From assembly GCF_017873395.1 (NCBI RefSeq), contig NZ_JAGGKC010000013.1:32511-96510 (forward strand): a stretch of 64,000 nt of DNA, read 5' to 3'. This stretch comes from Youngiibacter multivorans (lineage in GTDB: Bacteria > Bacillota > Clostridia > Clostridiales > Clostridiaceae). The notes below the pieces were generated by a model. It was not told the DNA's origin, searched no databases, and saw nothing but the letters and a program-made list of their open reading frames with translations. The translations under genes were made by a program, and so were the position numbers. Of the stretch, positions 53,286 through 61,879 are shown one piece after another; position 1 is the stretch's first letter; each line of letters opens with the position of its first letter.

Positions 53286-54044
53286 TTAAGCGAAGACTTC
53301 ATTCAGCGGTACAGAGAGATTTCCCAGTGCTTTAGACACTGCAGTTTCATCATTCCTATAGATATTGAAGTCATCTATTTCCAGGTTTTCAAAGGTGTAT
53401 ACTGCCAATGTCTTCTGTGAAGGGTCTACCACCCAGTATTCCCTTATACCTGAAAGCATATATGTGTTAAGTTTTTTTACCATATCCTTTGACCGTGTAC
53501 AAATTGAAAGAATCTCAACAACCATAACAGGAGTGCCCATATATTTGCCTTTTTCATTCAGTTTTTCATCAATGTCGCAGGCAATTACCAAATCTGGCTG
53601 GCATACGTCCGGATCTTTGATTTCAGGCTTGTAAAGACACACATCAAAAGGCGCATAAACGACCTTGCACTTTTTCCCCGCCAGATAATTCCTGAATGCT
53701 AAATACAGGTGGCCTGATACCTCCTGATGCATGAAGCTTGGGGAGTCCATCAGGATAATCTCACCATTGATGAATTCCATCCTCAGATCACTTTTCTCGC
53801 TTATTTCAATGAATTCCTCATAAGAAACTTTCTTCCCGCCATACTGGTAATCCAGTGCCTGCTCTCTGATCTTCATGAGTTCATATCGGTCATAATCAGA
53901 CAGGTATGGTGTCAGCCGTACTGCTTTAGATCCATTTTTTGTAATCACAACCTCATTGTTGTCTATGACATAATCAAGATATTTCCCAAGGTTCATCTTT
54001 AGTTCAGTTGCTGTAATGGTCATACTGTACTTTTTGTCACCCAT
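53286..54044 (-). CDS. Phd/YefM-type antitoxin domain fused to Uma2-family nuclease
   Basis: A 252-residue two-part protein. The first ~50 residues (SMTITATELKMNLGKYLDYVIDNNEVVITKNGSKAVRLTP) are a Phd/YefM antitoxin DNA-binding domain. The rest is a Uma2 (DUF820) PD-(D/E)XK-type domain: MEFINGEIILMDSPSFMHQEV, VVYAPFDVCLY, CQPDLVIAC (PD), VMVVEILS (ExxS) and SKDMVKKLNTYMLSGIREYWVVDP (K-Y-GV-EYW). All signature Uma2 residues remain, so the nuclease fold looks intact. Its promoter carries two CGTACGATAAT repeats 20 bases apart, as expected for an autoregulated antitoxin. Which part neutralises what is unknown. Confidence 0.85.
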   Translation of the reverse strand: MGDKKYSMTITATELKMNLGKYLDYVIDNNEVVITKNGSKAVRLTPYLSDYDRYELMKIREQALDYQYGGKKVSYEEFIEISEKSDLRMEFINGEIILMDSPSFMHQEVSGHLYLAFRNYLAGKKCKVVYAPFDVCLYKPEIKDPDVCQPDLVIACDIDEKLNEKGKYMGTPVMVVEILSICTRSKDMVKKLNTYMLSGIREYWVVDPSQKTLAVYTFENLEIDDFNIYRNDETAVSKALGNLSVPLNEVFA

Positions 54045-54058
54045 TTTAAGGAGTCCTC

Positions 54059-54096
54059 CGTACGATAATCATTTTATTCGTACGATAATTATATCA
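54059..54096 (-). promoter_or_regulatory. Promoter and twin operators of the Phd-Uma2 gene
   Basis: Two exact direct repeats CGTACGATAAT lie at 54059-54069 and 54079-54089, 20 bases (about two helical turns) apart, each with a CGTACG core. The upstream repeat abuts an extended -10 (TGATATAAT, 54088-54096 on the minus strand). The Phd domain probably binds these repeats. Confidence 0.65.
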
Positions 54097-54495
54097 TATC
54101 GCACTATAAATTTCCATTAAATGGAACGATACCCATCAGATTGTCTAGATTATTGTCAATCAGGAGATTTCTGACCTTCTATTTACCTGGATACCGTTTA
54201 TCCTAGCCTTCATGGATTTCCAGGATTTTCTCCTAGAAGCTCCACATAATGAATTAAGTAACAATATCCCTGGGAACATGATGTTCCATCCCAGCTAATA
54301 TCTTTACCATACTAGAATCAGTAATTTATTACCAAATCCCCAGTCTTTTGAAGCTTAACCTGAGTCCATATCTCGGTGGGTATATCGTGGTTCTCATGGG
54401 TACCGCCGACTGGAATGACTTACTCCCTAAAATCCAGTAAATTCCTAACATCTTATGATTATCAGCACCTTTACACCTATTAGATAAAATGCGAA
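54097..54495. other. Intergenic stretch with a 15-base palindrome
   Basis: About 400 bases without a gene. The clearest structure is GGAACATGATGTTCC (54273-54287), a palindrome around one central base, within TGGGAACAT...CCCA. It resembles no LexA site of the Gram-positive GAAC-N4-GTTC type, as the spacing is five. Confidence 0.4.
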
Positions 54496-54537
54496 AACCC
54501 CGTATGATCCACTAGTGAATGTGGAGTATACGGGGTT
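54496..54537 (-). terminator. Terminator after the YgiQ-like gene
   Basis: AACCCCGTAT and ATACGGGGTT arms, further extended, form a long hairpin. On the minus strand TTTTCGCATTTT follows, about 35 bases after the stop. Confidence 0.82.
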
Positions 54538-54571
54538 AATAACAAATGTTTCTGATTGCATTTTGAAGGAC

Positions 54572-56485
54572 TTATGAATGGGTTCCTGACTTTCTTCTTT
54601 TTTCCATGATTCTTTCCGGCTTTTCCTTTTTCACGAACCCTTTGTCTTTAGCTGAGATCTCCGCAGGTTTGCTGTTTCTCTGAGTATTCAGGGGCTTCAC
54701 CAGACATTTGGGACCATATCCAATCAGGTCTGTCCGTTTAACCTGAGTCAATGCAGCACGAACAAGCTCATGCTTCTTGGGATTATTGAACTGAAGCAAT
54801 GCTCTCTGCATAGCCTTCTCTGTCTTGCTTTTCGGTATATAGACCTCTTCCATTGTCATTGGATCTAATCCGGTGAAAAACATTGCTGTCGATAAGGTTC
54901 CAGGAGTCGGATAGAAATCCTGTACCTGCTCTGGCTGGTAATGGGTATCCCTGAGATATTCTGCCAATTCTACCGCATCTTCCAGAGTACATCCTGGATG
55001 GCTTGACATCAGATACGGAACAAGGAACTGCTTTTTCCCTAGCTTCTCATTTAATCTGAAGTACTTCTCCTTGAATTTCTCATAGGTCTTTCCCGCAGGC
55101 TTTCCCATATACTTCAGGACTCTTGCTGAAACGTGTTCTGGAGCCACCTTCAGCTGACCGCTGATATGATGCTCGATCAGTTCACTTAAGAATGCTTCAT
55201 TCTTCTTATCAGCCATGATGTAATCATAGCGAAGTCCTGAACGGACAAATACTTTCTTGATTTTGGGCAATTTCCTGAGTTTCCTTAATATGTTCAGATA
55301 CTCTTCGTGGTCAACGAAAAGATTTTTGCATGGACTTGGGTCCAGACACTGCCTGTTTTTGCAGGCACCAATTTTCAACTGCTTGTCACAAGCCGGCTGC
55401 CTGAAATTCGCTGTGGGTCCTCCCACATCATGGATATACCCCTTGAAGCCATCCATATTTGTTATATCAGTAGCCTCCTGGATGATTCCCTCTTCACTTC
55501 GGCTTTGTACGATTCTGCCTTGATGGAATGTCAGTGCGCAGAAGGAACAGCTTCCGAAACATCCTCTTGAGCTTACAATGCTGAATTTCACTTCTTCGAG
55601 AGCCGGAATCCCTCCATCCTTTTCATACATAGGATGATAGTTCTTCTGGTATGGCAAAGCGTAGACCCGGTCCAGCTCCTCACGCGTCAAAGGTTTCTCA
55701 GGCGTATTCTGTACCAGATATTTTGAATTCTGCTGCTGTACGATCATCCTTCCTCTTATAGGGTCCTGTTCCTGATACTGGACCTTGAAAGCTTCAGCAT
55801 ATTTAACCTTATCCTCAGCAACCATCTTTGCAGAAGGTATCTCAATATAGTCATATACTTCTTCAAGTGAATCCACTACATAGCAGGTTCCGGGAATATG
55901 ACGGATGTATTTTGCCTCGAATCCATCATTCAGATATCGGGCAATTTCAACGATCTGCTTCTCTGCCATTCCATATACGAGCAGATCCGCATTGCTGTCA
56001 ATAAGTATTGATTTACGGACGCTGTCGCTCCAATAATCATAATGGGCGAATCTTCTTAAGCTCGCCTCAATGCCGCCAATAATTATCGAGACATTCTTAT
56101 AGGCTTCATGGATCCTGTTGCAGTAGACAATTGTGGCCCTGTCAGGCCTCAATCCCATTTTCCCTCCAGGTGAATAGAAGTCCCTGTCCCTTATTCTCTT
56201 GTTGACTGAATAGTGGTTGACCATGGAATCCATATTCCCTGCTGTAACTAGGAAGCCCAGCCTTGGCCTGCCCAATCTTTTGAAGTCTTCTGGATCCTTC
56301 CAATCAGGTTGTGCTATGATTCCAACCTTATATCCTGCATTTTCCAGAACTCTAGCTATTATAGCCGGTCCAAAGCTGTGATGGTCCACATAGGCATCCC
56401 CGCTGACCAGCACAAAATCTACCTGATCCCATCCACGGGCCTCCATGTCTTCCCTGTTTACTGGCTGATACTGATTATTCAACAA
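54572..56485 (-). CDS. YgiQ-family radical SAM protein
   Basis: A 637-residue radical SAM protein. The iron-sulfur ligands appear as SSRGCFGSCSFCALTFHQGR (CxxxCxxC), preceded by the family's large N-terminal domain (VLVSGDAYVDHHSFGPAIIARVLE near residue 26, and IGGIEASLRRFAHYDYWSDSVR). The C-terminal ~60 residues are basic and low complexity (KGFVKKEKPERIMEKRRKSG). The start is one of two adjacent TTG codons after GAGG. YgiQ proteins are widespread but their reaction remains unclear. Confidence 0.93.
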   Translation of the reverse strand: MLNNQYQPVNREDMEARGWDQVDFVLVSGDAYVDHHSFGPAIIARVLENAGYKVGIIAQPDWKDPEDFKRLGRPRLGFLVTAGNMDSMVNHYSVNKRIRDRDFYSPGGKMGLRPDRATIVYCNRIHEAYKNVSIIIGGIEASLRRFAHYDYWSDSVRKSILIDSNADLLVYGMAEKQIVEIARYLNDGFEAKYIRHIPGTCYVVDSLEEVYDYIEIPSAKMVAEDKVKYAEAFKVQYQEQDPIRGRMIVQQQNSKYLVQNTPEKPLTREELDRVYALPYQKNYHPMYEKDGGIPALEEVKFSIVSSRGCFGSCSFCALTFHQGRIVQSRSEEGIIQEATDITNMDGFKGYIHDVGGPTANFRQPACDKQLKIGACKNRQCLDPSPCKNLFVDHEEYLNILRKLRKLPKIKKVFVRSGLRYDYIMADKKNEAFLSELIEHHISGQLKVAPEHVSARVLKYMGKPAGKTYEKFKEKYFRLNEKLGKKQFLVPYLMSSHPGCTLEDAVELAEYLRDTHYQPEQVQDFYPTPGTLSTAMFFTGLDPMTMEEVYIPKSKTEKAMQRALLQFNNPKKHELVRAALTQVKRTDLIGYGPKCLVKPLNTQRNSKPAEISAKDKGFVKKEKPERIMEKRRKSGTHS

Positions 56486-56802
56486 TTCTTTCCTCTCTTA
56501 CCTGTTAATGCTTCTTCCATTATAATCCACTGAAAAACTGACCATATCCGCCAATATACCTGAATACCTGCTTCAATATTTACAAAAAGAATCTCGTGTC
56601 ATTTTCCCAATCTTCATTATTCGGAAAATTATAACACGAGATCTTAATTTGTTCCACCTGAACAGTGAATTCATTTCTATTCCAAATTCAAATTTCATTT
56701 ATAGAAGAACCATCGGCAATTAACATTTAGTCTTTGAAGATGGCGGCAGCCTTAGTATCGTAATCTGTTAGACTTATTAGAAATCCAGATTCTACCGGCT
56801 TC
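56486..56802. other. Intergenic region between MBL and YgiQ genes
   Basis: About 315 bases. Besides the terminator hairpin at 56591-56642, a 33-codon minus-strand frame starting at a TTG with GAGGTG upstream overlaps the end of the MBL gene and reads ITLNKKPVESGFLIS...YDTKAAAIFKD. It is not recognisable and is left uncalled. Confidence 0.3.
56591..56642 (-). terminator. Hairpin terminator after the MBL-fold gene
   Basis: ATCTCGTGT and ACACGAGAT form the outer stem, with ATTTTCC/GGAAAAT inside, and a TTCTTTTTGT run follows on the minus strand. It lies 160 bases after the MBL gene. Confidence 0.65.
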
Positions 56803-57690
56803 TTATTTAATGTAATATAGCCTTCCCTCGTCAACAGAGCACCTCAGTCTTCCTGTATCAATAAGGTACTCAATTAACGGTCTTATCATCCTTTCCATCA
56901 TATAGTATCTCTTGAGGTCCCTTACCCTGATTACATGGTGCTTTGTAACTCTTTCATATAACTCTTCGAAACCTATAGGAACTTCGATAAGGTCTAGTAT
57001 CATATTGGCTGATGCCTCAAGATAGTCTATATTTGGCTGTATGAGGCTCCTTATTTCATCAAACACGCCTTTATGTGAAACCACATACTTGTCGGCTTCA
57101 AGTTCAAAAAGATTCCTCTTGCTTTCAATGTCCCTTGAAATGGTGTGAGAGAACATCATCTTGGAGTTGTTCAAGACATCAAGACTAGCGAGAGCATCAC
57201 CAAGGCAGGCAACATTATCCGGTGTAACCACTGAAATATGGCCTGGAGAATGACCTGGAGTCATGATAATCCGGAATCCGGCTCCAAGTATGTCTACATT
57301 CTCATCACGCATGCCAATCTTAGTGTCTGCCTTAACCACCATATTATTGTAATGTTTCATGATATCTGATACAGACATGGTATAGAAGTAGGTCTTAAGC
57401 CCTAACGGTGAATCTAGAACTGCGGCTTCAACCTCAGTCATTATTATAGGGACCCCGAACTCCTTCTGGAAAAAAGCCGCATTTTCAATATGGTCAGTAT
57501 GGGCATGTGTTGCAAGTATTGCAGACGGCTTCAGCCCTTCCGATGCAAGAAGGTTTACTATCCCTTCCCTCTCATCCAACAAGCCGCAGTCTACCATGAT
57601 TATCTTTCCAGTATCCAGCTTAAAGAAAGGGATAACTTGAAATCCCGTATCAATAATATATGTGTCTCCCTTAACCTTTCTTATAAGCAA
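56803..57690 (-). CDS. MBL-fold metallo-hydrolase
   Basis: A metallo-beta-lactamase-fold enzyme of about 295 residues. The metal motif is THAHTDHIE, with HSPGHISVVTP, GDALAS and a late His in VVSHKGVF. The C-terminal winged-helix-like tail (RMIRPLIEYLIDTGRLRC) is typical of a branch of lactonase/thiolesterase-like hydrolases. A TTG start at 57690 follows GGGGTGAT, whereas the longer reading has no site. Substrate unknown. Confidence 0.85.
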   Translation of the reverse strand: MLIRKVKGDTYIIDTGFQVIPFFKLDTGKIIMVDCGLLDEREGIVNLLASEGLKPSAILATHAHTDHIENAAFFQKEFGVPIIMTEVEAAVLDSPLGLKTYFYTMSVSDIMKHYNNMVVKADTKIGMRDENVDILGAGFRIIMTPGHSPGHISVVTPDNVACLGDALASLDVLNNSKMMFSHTISRDIESKRNLFELEADKYVVSHKGVFDEIRSLIQPNIDYLEASANMILDLIEVPIGFEELYERVTKHHVIRVRDLKRYYMMERMIRPLIEYLIDTGRLRCSVDEGRLYYIK

Positions 57691-58039
57691 AACATCACCC
57701 CGTTTAATTTGAATTCGTACGTGTTTGAAAAAGCATTCATTTATCATCTGAATAACATTGTCTATTCATAAATCAATGTTTTAGATGGTACAAGGCTATA
57801 CAGTTTTAGACTTGAGGATCAATAGTTATCCTATGCTTAAATGAATTATGATAAAAGGAGCATTCTAGAAGCGTTAACCCTCACGACTTAGATTCCATCA
57901 TGAGCTAATTTGCAGATGATTGCGTCTTCTATAGGTCTTTAAGATACAAAAATGATGCCGTGTAGACCCAAGGGTTCCATAGCATAATGGTACTATATTT
58001 CCAATTTGAATAGCCTTGACATATCTAAATATTAAATCC

Positions 58040-59230
58040 TTATTTGATCAACCATTCAGCAATATCTATTACTTGTATTCCCTCATACTGATACTGTTCG
58101 TGTCTTGTCCGTGCAATTAACAACTTAGGATATGCGTCTTTTATTTTTAATAGCGAATCAACTTCTCTTGCAAATGTCTCATCTCTAGAAATATCATCTG
58201 AAACCTGTATATAAATTTTTTCATTTTGCTTGACTGCAACAAAGTCAATTTCTTTTTTATACAGCACACCTACATAGATTTCATAGCCTCTTCTCATTAA
58301 TTCAACTGCGACAATATTTTCCATCACTCTTCCATAATCAAGATTTCTGGTTCCCAACTTGGCATATCTAAACGCGTGATCACTAAGATAGTATTTCTCG
58401 TTAGATGTTAAATATTTTTTTCCACGGATGTCATATCTTTTAACCTTGTAAAATGCAAAAGCATTACATAGATAATCAAGATACGAACCAACTGTCTTAT
58501 GATTAATTTTATCCGTGTTTTTCGTAAGGGTATCTGCTATTTTTCGTGATGATGTCAGATTTGAAATATTGTCCATCATAAATTCAGCGATCTTATTCAT
58601 TAGAACGATATTTCTAATTTTATATTTTTGACGAATATCCCGCAAAATGAGAGTATCAAATATATCTGCAAGATACTTATATTTTTCTTCCTGTTCTTTA
58701 TACAGATAAGACCCAGACATACCACCTTCTTTCATGTATCGATCAAAGGCTGTTTGGATATCTGAAATTTTGTAATATCTCAAGTATTCAGAAAAGGAAA
58801 ATGGATACACTTCAATTTCATAAGTACGACCTGTAAACAAGGTTGCCAAATCACTGCTTAATAAGAATGCATTGGAGCCTGTAACGTAAATATCATATTT
58901 CCCAGTAGAATGTAGGCTGTTTATTGTCAACTCAAACTGCCCACACATTTGAACTTCATCAATGAATATATAGTTTTGCTTCTTTCGTTGATACCTGTCC
59001 TCTATGTAATTATTTAATGCATGATATTCTTTTAGCTCTTCGAACTTTAAATGAGTAAGATCTATGTAGATAATATTGGGCTCTGTTTCATTCTCCCTAA
59101 TCCACTCAATATACTCTTCCAACAATTTTGACTTACCCGAACGTCTCACTCCAGTAATAACTTTTATATCAGGCGTCCCTTTTAAGCTTATTAACCTATT
59201 TAAGTAAGTTTCTCTATAAATTAAGCGCAT
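58040..59230 (-). CDS. AAA-type ATPase of the DUF4143 family
   Basis: A 396-residue ATPase of the ATP-binding/DUF4143 group common in bacterial and archaeal mobile regions. It has Walker A GVRRSGKSKLLEEY, Walker B NYIFIDEVQ, sensor VTGSNAFLL, and a C-terminal DUF4143 part ending in a nuclease-like IYIQVSDDISRDETFAREVDSLLKIKDAYPKLLIARTRHE. Its DNA is much more A/T rich than the left part of the window, which suggests recent transfer. It lies next to a broken RHS piece. Function in the host unknown; possibly defence or transposon related. Confidence 0.9.
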   Translation of the reverse strand: MRLIYRETYLNRLISLKGTPDIKVITGVRRSGKSKLLEEYIEWIRENETEPNIIYIDLTHLKFEELKEYHALNNYIEDRYQRKKQNYIFIDEVQMCGQFELTINSLHSTGKYDIYVTGSNAFLLSSDLATLFTGRTYEIEVYPFSFSEYLRYYKISDIQTAFDRYMKEGGMSGSYLYKEQEEKYKYLADIFDTLILRDIRQKYKIRNIVLMNKIAEFMMDNISNLTSSRKIADTLTKNTDKINHKTVGSYLDYLCNAFAFYKVKRYDIRGKKYLTSNEKYYLSDHAFRYAKLGTRNLDYGRVMENIVAVELMRRGYEIYVGVLYKKEIDFVAVKQNEKIYIQVSDDISRDETFAREVDSLLKIKDAYPKLLIARTRHEQYQYEGIQVIDIAEWLIK

Positions 59231-59343
59231 TTTATCACCACCTTCACACTCATCATATCATTTCAATTCCCAAAATCAACTTTTTTTTATTTTTGGGAAA
59301 TAGAATTTACGAATTGACTCCGTGATAGTATCTATTACTTCTT

Positions 59344-60039
59344 TCACTTTTTTACTGTGTACTTCGTGGTCACTCCATTTACAGTCTTCTCTGTCCTTAT
59401 CCCATCAGAGTTGTACTTGAAGCTGAGGCTGGTTGAAGCGTTGCTTAAGCTCTTCAGCTGCCTGCCATTTTCCCATGTGTAGGTCCATCCGTCGTATGAC
59501 AATGGATTTCCTATGGCGTCATAGGAGATGGCCTTTCCATTGTATGCTGTAAGCTTGTCCTTCCAGTTAGTGTCGCCATAGGTGTAGGCTATGGTGGACA
59601 GCACTGTACCTAGGGTTCCGTTGGTATAGGCATACTCCTTCTTGTTAAGGATGTTCCCGCCGGCATCGTATGTGTATGTGATGGACTTGTTCAAGTATCC
59701 ATTGTCTTCCCTTATGACCTCGTTCAGCCCATTGTAGTAGTACTTCGTGAACTTGGTCCCATCTGTTATGGTCTCTATGTTCCCATTCTGGTCATAGGTG
59801 TAGGATACAGCGCTTCCATTGTTGGTTACGGATGCTACCCTTGCTGTGGTGGATCCGTTGACTCCTGAATGGTAGGTGTAGTTAACGGTCCAGGTTGCTG
59901 AACCTGTGCTTATGACGGACGTATCGATCCTGCCTAACTCGCCATAGCTCGTCAAGCCATATGCGCCGCTTCCCAGGGTCACCTTCTTTGGCCTGTTGTC
60001 ATTGTCATATTCATATTGTCCGATTTGTTGGTTATTCTC
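59344..60039 (-). pseudogene. RHS/YD-repeat core fragment (piece C)
   Basis: About 230 codons of RHS core with repeated YD units (YEYDNDNRPKKVTLGSG, YTYDQNGNIETI, YTYDAGGNILNKK, SYDAIGNPLSYDGWTYTWENGRQL, FKYNSDGIRTEKTVNGVTTKY). It has no start codon of its own: at its 5' end it abuts the stop of the candidate immunity gene. Its end stops just where piece A (62953-63936) begins in the normal RHS order. It therefore looks like the middle part of a once longer RHS gene, split by rearrangement. Confidence 0.8.
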
Positions 60040-60580
60040 AATATGTCAATGTATAGGAAATATCCGGAATTGTAGAGTCAGGCATTTCTACGTATTTTAT
60101 CCCGATTTTTTTCAAAACCAGCTTGTCGAGGTCATCATCCGTATAAATAAAATACAGATACTCATGTGCAATTGTATGGAAAAAACACTTTCCTTTCGAA
60201 TAAAAAGAGAGGTCTTCGGGAAGTTTCGGGAAATTCCAGTTGTCGAAAGATGTGCCCAAATACAGGTAAGGACTCAACTCTATTACCAGCTTGACGACCC
60301 AAATTTCTGAATAATATCCATGTATGCTATCTATATACTCATTACTGATCCATCTCGACAACAAGTATTTCTCGAAATTCCTTAACCAATCATCAATATT
60401 CTGCAGATAATCCAGGTATTCCTGATTCCCTTTGCTTTCCAACCTATTAAAGTTATCTATACTTCCGTCCTTATTATCATAATTCGGAAGATGGAACGTG
60501 AACGCATCACATCTTTGATACATATACGATATAAGCTGATTATACTGACTTTCTTTCATCTTTTTAGTTATTTGTAGCAT
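60038..60580 (-). CDS. Candidate immunity protein for RHS tip B
   Basis: A 180-residue soluble protein, rich in Tyr, Asp and Leu (SQYNQLISYMYQRCDAFTFHLPNYDNKDG, SPYLYLGTSFDNWNFPKLPEDLSFYSKGKCFFHTIAHEYLYFIYTDDDLDKL). It begins 26 bases after the toxin-like RHS tip and ends at the next RHS piece. Position, size and lack of signal peptide are the usual traits of immunity genes in polymorphic toxin cassettes. I do not recognise a named immunity family. Very A/T rich. Confidence 0.55.
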   Translation of the reverse strand: MLQITKKMKESQYNQLISYMYQRCDAFTFHLPNYDNKDGSIDNFNRLESKGNQEYLDYLQNIDDWLRNFEKYLLSRWISNEYIDSIHGYYSEIWVVKLVIELSPYLYLGTSFDNWNFPKLPEDLSFYSKGKCFFHTIAHEYLYFIYTDDDLDKLVLKKIGIKYVEMPDSTIPDISYTLTY

Positions 60581-60606
60581 GATTCTCCCTCCTATTATTT
60601 TTGTTT

Positions 60607-61356
60607 TTAGTAATTAATCAGATACCATACATGGGCTCCATTTTTAACATTTGTATGGAAATGATAATAATATCCTGTCACATTTTCTTTTCCTTTATCA
60701 ATTACCGGATCACGTACTGGACGAGTACTTGCAGCCTGAGCCACAATACGGGCTTCACTCTTAGTAACGGCAAACACATTTCTACCCGCTTTAACTTCAC
60801 TAATTGCTTGATTAAGCGTTAGGGGCTTTCCTAAAGTCACACCTTTCCAACTTAAATTTGCTCCCCAATATCTATTTTTACTGTTAGGTTTAACTGTTGC
60901 CTTTATACGAGTAGCTTCCCTTTGCACCGCTAACGTCTGCTTATTATTATAATAAGTTACCCCTCCGACTACGATTACACCAATAGCAATATAAGGTAAT
61001 ATTGAAGCTGATAATATGCTGACTAGCCCTACTTTTATCATTCCAGCTATCGTACTTATAATAAAACTACTATAGGAAACATATTGATGAAGAAAGCCAC
61101 TTGGGTCCTGCATGTTTACAGGATTGTTGACACAATACGCAAACATGTTATGAGTTAACAGTTCTCCTTCAACACCGGTGGTACCATCCGCATTAACGAA
61201 CCTGCCCCACTCCGGATTGTAGTACCTTGACTGGAGATAGTAAAGTCCTGATTCAGTGTCGTAGCGGTATCCCCTGTAGCGGTATGGATTCTTAACTCCA
61301 ATCGTGCTCGCAAGGCTTCCAGTAGTTGAGACCAGCTTCCCCCAGGTGTCGTAGGT
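60607..61356 (-). pseudogene. RHS C-terminal cassette B with toxin-like tip
   Basis: A 249-codon RHS end with no start of its own. It starts inside the core (TYDTWGKLVSTTGSLAST) and has the conserved RHS hallmark YRYDTESGLYYLQSRYYNPEWGRFVNAD and NNPVNMQDPSG, after which the sequence switches to a variable tip. The tip has two hydrophobic helices, then a C-terminal domain ending DPVIDKGKENVTGYYYHFHTN...GAHVWYL. Its HxH plus His pattern may be a nuclease or hydrolase centre. It is joined in another frame to the truncated KilA-N gene, so expression is doubtful unless it starts inside (MFAYCVNN). Confidence 0.7.
61192..61356 (-). repeat. RHS hallmark repeat, copy 1 (other copy 63590-63753)
   Basis: About 165 bases encoding the RHS hyperconserved end (GKLVSTTGSLA...RYDTES...YYLQSRYY) are nearly identical to 63590-63753. 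The shared stretch marks where cassettes can recombine. Confidence 0.75.
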
Positions 61357-61879
61357 TCGCTTTTATTGCATCTGTATGAATTCTATAATTCAACTTTGAA
61401 ATTTCACGGTTTAAATTCCAGACTAATGAAAGTCTGCTACTTTCATCTATTTTCAATCGCTTATAGTCTTTTATGATATAGAGTTTAAACTCTGCAGAAA
61501 TCCATGATGCAAACTCAAATGCTATATCTGAGTGGGCAAATGTGCCTCCATACCTTCCAGATTTTGAAACAATTCCAATTGCATTTACTGTCGTGATCCA
61601 TTTTGTCGGAGACATTGTAAATGCATTTGATCCAGCATCATTTTTAAACCCGTCGAATTCGACGGGTTTAAAATCGGGGTTATGTAAGCTTTCCCATAAA
61701 CCTAAAAAATCAATCGTATCTCCGTTTCTCATCCAATTATTGATGACATCATTCGGTTCATCACTCTTATAACGTGCAATATCCGTAAGTGAAATAAACT
61801 CATTTTGAAAGTCTTCAGTATAAATTGAGATATCCACGCCTTTAGCATGAAGGGTTTCCTTAACTGTTTTTTTTATCAT
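61292..61879 (-). pseudogene. KilA-N domain protein truncated by RHS cassette
   Basis: The first ~175 residues are a standard KilA-N protein: GVDISIYTEDFQNEFISLTDIARYKSDEPNDVINNWMR, FLGLWESLHNPDFKPVEFDGF, GTFAHSDIAFEFASWISAEF, and YRIHTDAIKANL. After that the reading frame runs into RHS DNA and ends with an unrelated tail. Family members continue for about 80-100 more residues, so this gene was cut at about 61356. KilA-N proteins are typical of phages and mobile elements. The ATG has GGGGG upstream. Confidence 0.8.

Noticed and set aside
54273..54287. GGAACATGATGTTCC as a LexA box
   Set aside because: Spacing between GAAC and GTTC is five bases instead of four, and no SOS gene is adjacent.
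56705..56830. Small minus-strand frame ITLNKKPVESGFLIS... overlapping the MBL gene end
   Set aside because: It has a TTG with a fair ribosome site, but no known relatives and mostly overlaps another gene; insufficient support.
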